This document shows positions 6,030 through 8,430 of a DNA stretch of 8,430 bases, piece by piece. Position numbers and translations under genes: made by a program. Location of the stretch: positions 1 through 8,430 of the forward strand of contig JAUWLY010000114.1 in NCBI GenBank assembly GCA_030613445.1, written 5' to 3'. Under the pieces are notes generated by a model. That model did no database searches, was not told the DNA's origin, and saw only the letters and a program-made list of their open reading frames with translations. Position 1 is the first letter of the stretch. Each line of letters opens with the position of its first letter. Origin of the DNA: Candidatus Stahliibacteriota bacterium. GTDB lineage: Bacteria; Hydrothermota; Tepidihabitantia; SM23-42.

Positions 6030-6584
6030 ATGATCAATTTGAAAAATGCCGACCCAGATTTTAAGTGGGAAATCATTAAAAAAGAAGGTGGTGAAGGCCT
6101 ACTCAAATGCTTTGGCTGCAGTGATTGTGCGGCGAGCTGTCCAGTCAGATATTTTGACGACCGCTATAATCCAAGGAAAATAATACGCTTGACCCTTCTT
6201 GGTATGAAAAAGCAGGTTCTGTCATCAGCATTTCTATGGCTCTGTGCTCATTGTCATGCGTGCACAGAAAGATGCCCTCAAGGGATCATCGTTGCCGAAG
6301 TAATCAATGCGATCAAAAACTACGCTGTTGAACAAGGCTATTGTCCAGAGGGTTATAAGGTGCAGCTCGATTTACTTCGAAAAATGGGCAGGTTATATGA
6401 GGTTGAAGACTTTGACCTCAAAAAGCGGCAGAAACTAGGTCTGCCACCAATTGACAAGACCATCCCCGAAGTCAAGAAGATCCTTGAATATACAAACATA
6501 ATCAAATATGTAAATTCCAAGCCCCAAGTACCAAATACCAAACAAGATGATTCTTCAATTCAAATGAAAATGGAGAAGAAATGA
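6030..6584 (+). CDS. hdrC: Heterodisulfide reductase subunit C-like iron-sulfur protein
   Basis: This 184-residue protein has two complete CxxCxxCxxxCP motifs, at Cys27/30/33/37 and Cys72/75/78/82, each able to bind a [4Fe-4S] cluster. The helical segment between them (NPRKIIRLTLLGMKK) and the IVAEVINAIKNYA helix afterwards are characteristic of HdrC. In Hdr complexes this subunit wires HdrA to HdrB. AGGAGG sits only three bases before the ATG. The gene ends in an ATGA overlap with hdrB, so the two are translationally coupled. There is no membrane segment, which points to a soluble HdrABC type rather than a membrane HdrDE type. Residues about 161-173 are encoded by a heptanucleotide repeat (6512-6546), giving a Lys/Gln/Pro-rich tail that looks like a late addition beyond the conserved fold. 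Confidence 0.9.
   Translation: MINLKNADPDFKWEIIKKEGGEGLLKCFGCSDCAASCPVRYFDDRYNPRKIIRLTLLGMKKQVLSSAFLWLCAHCHACTERCPQGIIVAEVINAIKNYAVEQGYCPEGYKVQLDLLRKMGRLYEVEDFDLKKRQKLGLPPIDKTIPEVKKILEYTNIIKYVNSKPQVPNTKQDDSSIQMKMEKK
6512..6546 (+). repeat. AARNNCC heptanucleotide tandem repeat in the hdrC 3' end
   Basis: Heptamers AAATTCC, AAGCCCC, AAGTACC, AAATACC and the degenerate AAACAAG follow in phase from 6512. They encode NSKPQVPNTKQD near the HdrC C-terminus. The unit is the same as at 1827-1868, there read from the minus strand, and in both cases the CCAA-rich strand is the coding one. Confidence 0.82.
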
Positions 6585-7447
6585 AAAAGTATGCGTTATT
6601 TCTTGGCTGCACAGTTCCAGTCAGAGCACAGCACTATGAGCTGAGCGCCCGCAATACAGCAAAAGAACTCGGCATTGAATTCGTGGAAATGTCAGGTGCC
6701 TCTTGCTGCGGTTTTCCTATAAAGGCGGTTGACGCTGAAACTGCGCTCCTTATTGCCGCACGCAATATTTCAATCGCCAGCAAGATGAATCTGAATATCA
6801 TCACACTCTGCAATTCATGCACTGCCATGTTATCTGATGCCCAATTAGAACTCAAGAAGAATTCCTTCTACAAGAAATTCAAAGAACTTGGCTTTTCATA
6901 TCCACATGAGATCACGGTCAAACACTTCGTGAGGATGCTTTATGAAGATATCGGCATAGAAAAAATAAAGGCCTCGGTTAAAAAACCGCTAACTTCCCTA
7001 AAGGGCGCTGCACACTACGGCTGCCATTATATGCGCCCATCATATCTCTACGGTTTTGACAACCCTGAAATCCCCCATACCTTTGACGAACTCATAAGCG
7101 CCACTGGTGCCCAATCCATTGACTATTACGATAAGAAGATGTGTTGTGGCGGTTCAGTACTCGGTATTGATGAAAACCTCGCAATTACCATGGCAAATCA
7201 CAAACTAAGCATTGCCAAGGATAGTCAAGCTGATGCGCTGGTTTCTATCTGCCCATTCTGTACAGTAATGTACGAAGATAATCAACGTAAAGCCGAAGCT
7301 AAATTCGAAATCCAATATGGGTTACCAGTCTTGTATTATCCTCAACTCCTGGGGCTCAGTTTTGGATTCGACAAAAATGCCGTTGGAATAAGATTTAATC
7401 GCGTTAGGCCTAACGCGCTCCTTGAGAAAATAGGAGGTCAATCATGA
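6581..7447 (+). CDS. hdrB: Heterodisulfide reductase subunit B-like CCG-domain protein
   Basis: This 288-residue protein has two CCG domains of the HdrB type. The first uses Cys10, Cys42-Cys43 and Cys77/Cys80; the second uses Cys148, Cys188-Cys189 and Cys224/Cys227. The spacings (31 and 39 residues before CC, 33 and 34 after) fit the CX31-39CCX33-34CxxC pattern that holds the two non-cubane [4Fe-4S] clusters reducing disulfides in methanogen HdrB. All ten cysteines are present, so both sites look intact. In methanogens the substrate is CoM-S-S-CoB. In bacteria the substrate is generally unknown, and an unidentified disulfide or another redox partner is possible. It overlaps hdrC by four bases (ATGA), with GGAG upstream, and overlaps hdrA by four bases at its end. 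Confidence 0.93.
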   Translation: MKKYALFLGCTVPVRAQHYELSARNTAKELGIEFVEMSGASCCGFPIKAVDAETALLIAARNISIASKMNLNIITLCNSCTAMLSDAQLELKKNSFYKKFKELGFSYPHEITVKHFVRMLYEDIGIEKIKASVKKPLTSLKGAAHYGCHYMRPSYLYGFDNPEIPHTFDELISATGAQSIDYYDKKMCCGGSVLGIDENLAITMANHKLSIAKDSQADALVSICPFCTVMYEDNQRKAEAKFEIQYGLPVLYYPQLLGLSFGFDKNAVGIRFNRVRPNALLEKIGGQS

Positions 7448-8430
7448 GAGTATTGATATGCACGTGCCACGGTAAGATAAAACTGCCGGTGATCGATTTT
7501 GGTCCTGATATTGAGGTTGAAAAATACGATGATTTGTGCATGATGTGCAGACAAGGGATAAGTATTGGACCCGAAGAGAAAATAGTCATTGCTGGCTGCA
7601 GTCCCAGTGTAATGGAGAACTTGTTTCCCACGGCAAATGCTGAGTTTGTAAGCCTCCACGAGCACATCATGCTCATGGGACATTCTGTAGAAAAAGCAAA
7701 AGAACTCATTGTCGCCGCGGTCGAAAAGATGAAAACAATTCCACCAGTCAAGCCAAAAGTCTTTAATATCGCAAACAAAAATGCTCTGGTTATCGGTGCC
7801 GGGGTCGCTGGTATTGAAGTTTCATCACAGCTTGCACAAAACGCTGTTGATGTCATCTTGATCGAGAAAACTCCATTTCTCGGTGGTATGGTGGCACAAC
7901 TCGACCGTCTTTATCCTGAAGGAACACCACACAGCCACACATTAATGCCGCAAATCGGAAAGATGGCCGCATACAAGAATATTACTTATTCAACCAATAC
8001 AGAGGTTAAAGAAATTAAAGGTCAGGTCGGCGATTACAAAATAACTCTACAAGTAAAGTCGCGTGGCGTTATTGACTGCACAACTTGCGGCAAATGTATT
8101 GATGTATGCCCGGTTGAAATTGATGATGCAGGCAAGAAACGCAAGGCCATATATTATATACAGACGTTTCCTGACAAATATGCTATTGACTGGGCTGCGT
8201 GCACCAAATGCGGGGAATGCGTTAAGGTATGCGAAGGTAAGATCGAACTCGAGGAAAAAACAACCAAACAGGAAATATCGACCGGTGCAGTAGTCGTGGC
8301 AACAGGGCTTAATTGGTATGACATCAGTAAAGTTGAAGAATATGGTTATAAAAGATTTGATCAAGTTATGACAACGCTTGAATTTGAGCGCGGCATAGCT
8401 TCAGGTAAACTGATACCGAAAAAAGTCGCA
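7444..8430 (+). CDS. hdrA: Heterodisulfide reductase subunit A-like flavoprotein (C-terminus beyond window)
   Basis: The first 329 residues of an HdrA are present; the gene runs off the right edge. An N-terminal cysteine region (Cys6, Cys8, Cys32, Cys35, Cys52 in GCSPS) corresponds to the iron-sulfur domain of HdrA, but it is condensed compared with methanogen HdrA. The FAD-binding Rossmann motif GAGVAG is at 118-123, with the LIEK acidic end at 139-142 and FLGGM after it. An inserted ferredoxin domain carries Cys212/215/218/222 and Cys253/256/259/263, followed by VVVATGL and the family-typical TLEFERG segment. HdrA is the flavin hub of Hdr complexes and the site of electron bifurcation in several of them. 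AGGAGG lies inside the hdrB end, and the two genes overlap by four bases. Whether an MvhD fusion or further partner genes follow cannot be seen. Confidence 0.93.
   Translation, partial: MRVLICTCHGKIKLPVIDFGPDIEVEKYDDLCMMCRQGISIGPEEKIVIAGCSPSVMENLFPTANAEFVSLHEHIMLMGHSVEKAKELIVAAVEKMKTIPPVKPKVFNIANKNALVIGAGVAGIEVSSQLAQNAVDVILIEKTPFLGGMVAQLDRLYPEGTPHSHTLMPQIGKMAAYKNITYSTNTEVKEIKGQVGDYKITLQVKSRGVIDCTTCGKCIDVCPVEIDDAGKKRKAIYYIQTFPDKYAIDWAACTKCGECVKVCEGKIELEEKTTKQEISTGAVVVATGLNWYDISKVEEYGYKRFDQVMTTLEFERGIASGKLIPKKVA

Noticed and set aside
7410..7856. Minus-strand open frame of 148 codons over the hdrB-hdrA junction.
   Set aside because: It is antisense to conserved HdrA cysteine and FAD motifs and shows no family resemblance of its own.
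8063..8293. Plus-strand open frame of 76 codons inside hdrA.
   Set aside because: It is an out-of-frame reading of the HdrA ferredoxin domain; the HdrA frame contains both complete CxxCxxCxxxC motifs.
3217..8430. A canonical sHdr sulfur-oxidation locus.
   Set aside because: That locus has two hdrC-hdrB pairs, a short HdrA and a lipoate-binding protein gene; only one pair and a long-type HdrA are visible here, so only a loose analogy is justified.

Overview
The window is a compact, moderately AT-rich bacterial chromosome segment from what looks like an uncultured anaerobe. Two features suggest this: a secreted enzyme with a C-terminal FlgD-like/T9SS-type sorting domain, and a heterodisulfide-reductase (Hdr) module. 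Together they fit a lineage near the FCB group, such as the candidate division WOR-3/Stahlbacteria type. This placement is inference; no rRNA or other marker gene is present.

Layout. Bases 1-3066 are all on the minus strand. Reading in the direction of transcription, they encode a secreted glutaminyl-peptide cyclotransferase with a C-terminal sorting domain (3066-1639), a nitroreductase-family protein with a long C-terminal extension (1611-697), a small hotdog thioesterase (695-276), and the N-terminus of a rhamnulose-1-phosphate aldolase-like class II aldolase (218 to beyond the left edge). The first three form a tight operon. The aldolase has its own good sigma70-like promoter. A 150-bp divergent spacer (3067-3216) carries promoters for both directions.

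Bases 3217-8430 are on the plus strand: glcD (FAD-linked glycolate/D-lactate dehydrogenase), a 220-bp spacer made almost entirely of short degenerate tandem repeats, lplA (lipoate-protein ligase), a promoter-bearing spacer, and hdrC-hdrB-hdrA. The hdr genes are joined by ATGA overlaps, and hdrA runs off the right edge.

How the plus-strand genes may work together (inference). HdrC and HdrB carry the same cofactor motifs that GlcF carries in one chain: two [4Fe-4S] ferredoxin clusters and two CCG domains. GlcD next to HdrCBA therefore suggests oxidation of a 2-hydroxyacid with electrons passed to an Hdr complex. The lipoate ligase between them recalls lipoate-linked sulfur-oxidising sHdr loci, although no lipoyl-carrier gene is visible here.

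The most unusual signal is a set of degenerate 7-8-bp tandem repeats. They fill the glcD-lplA spacer and also lie inside two unrelated coding regions. One heptamer, AARNNCC, occurs in both the cyclotransferase sorting domain and the HdrC tail. Its consensus cannot produce a stop codon in any of the six frames, and because 7 is not a multiple of 3, every frame of a given strand reads the same cyclic heptapeptide.
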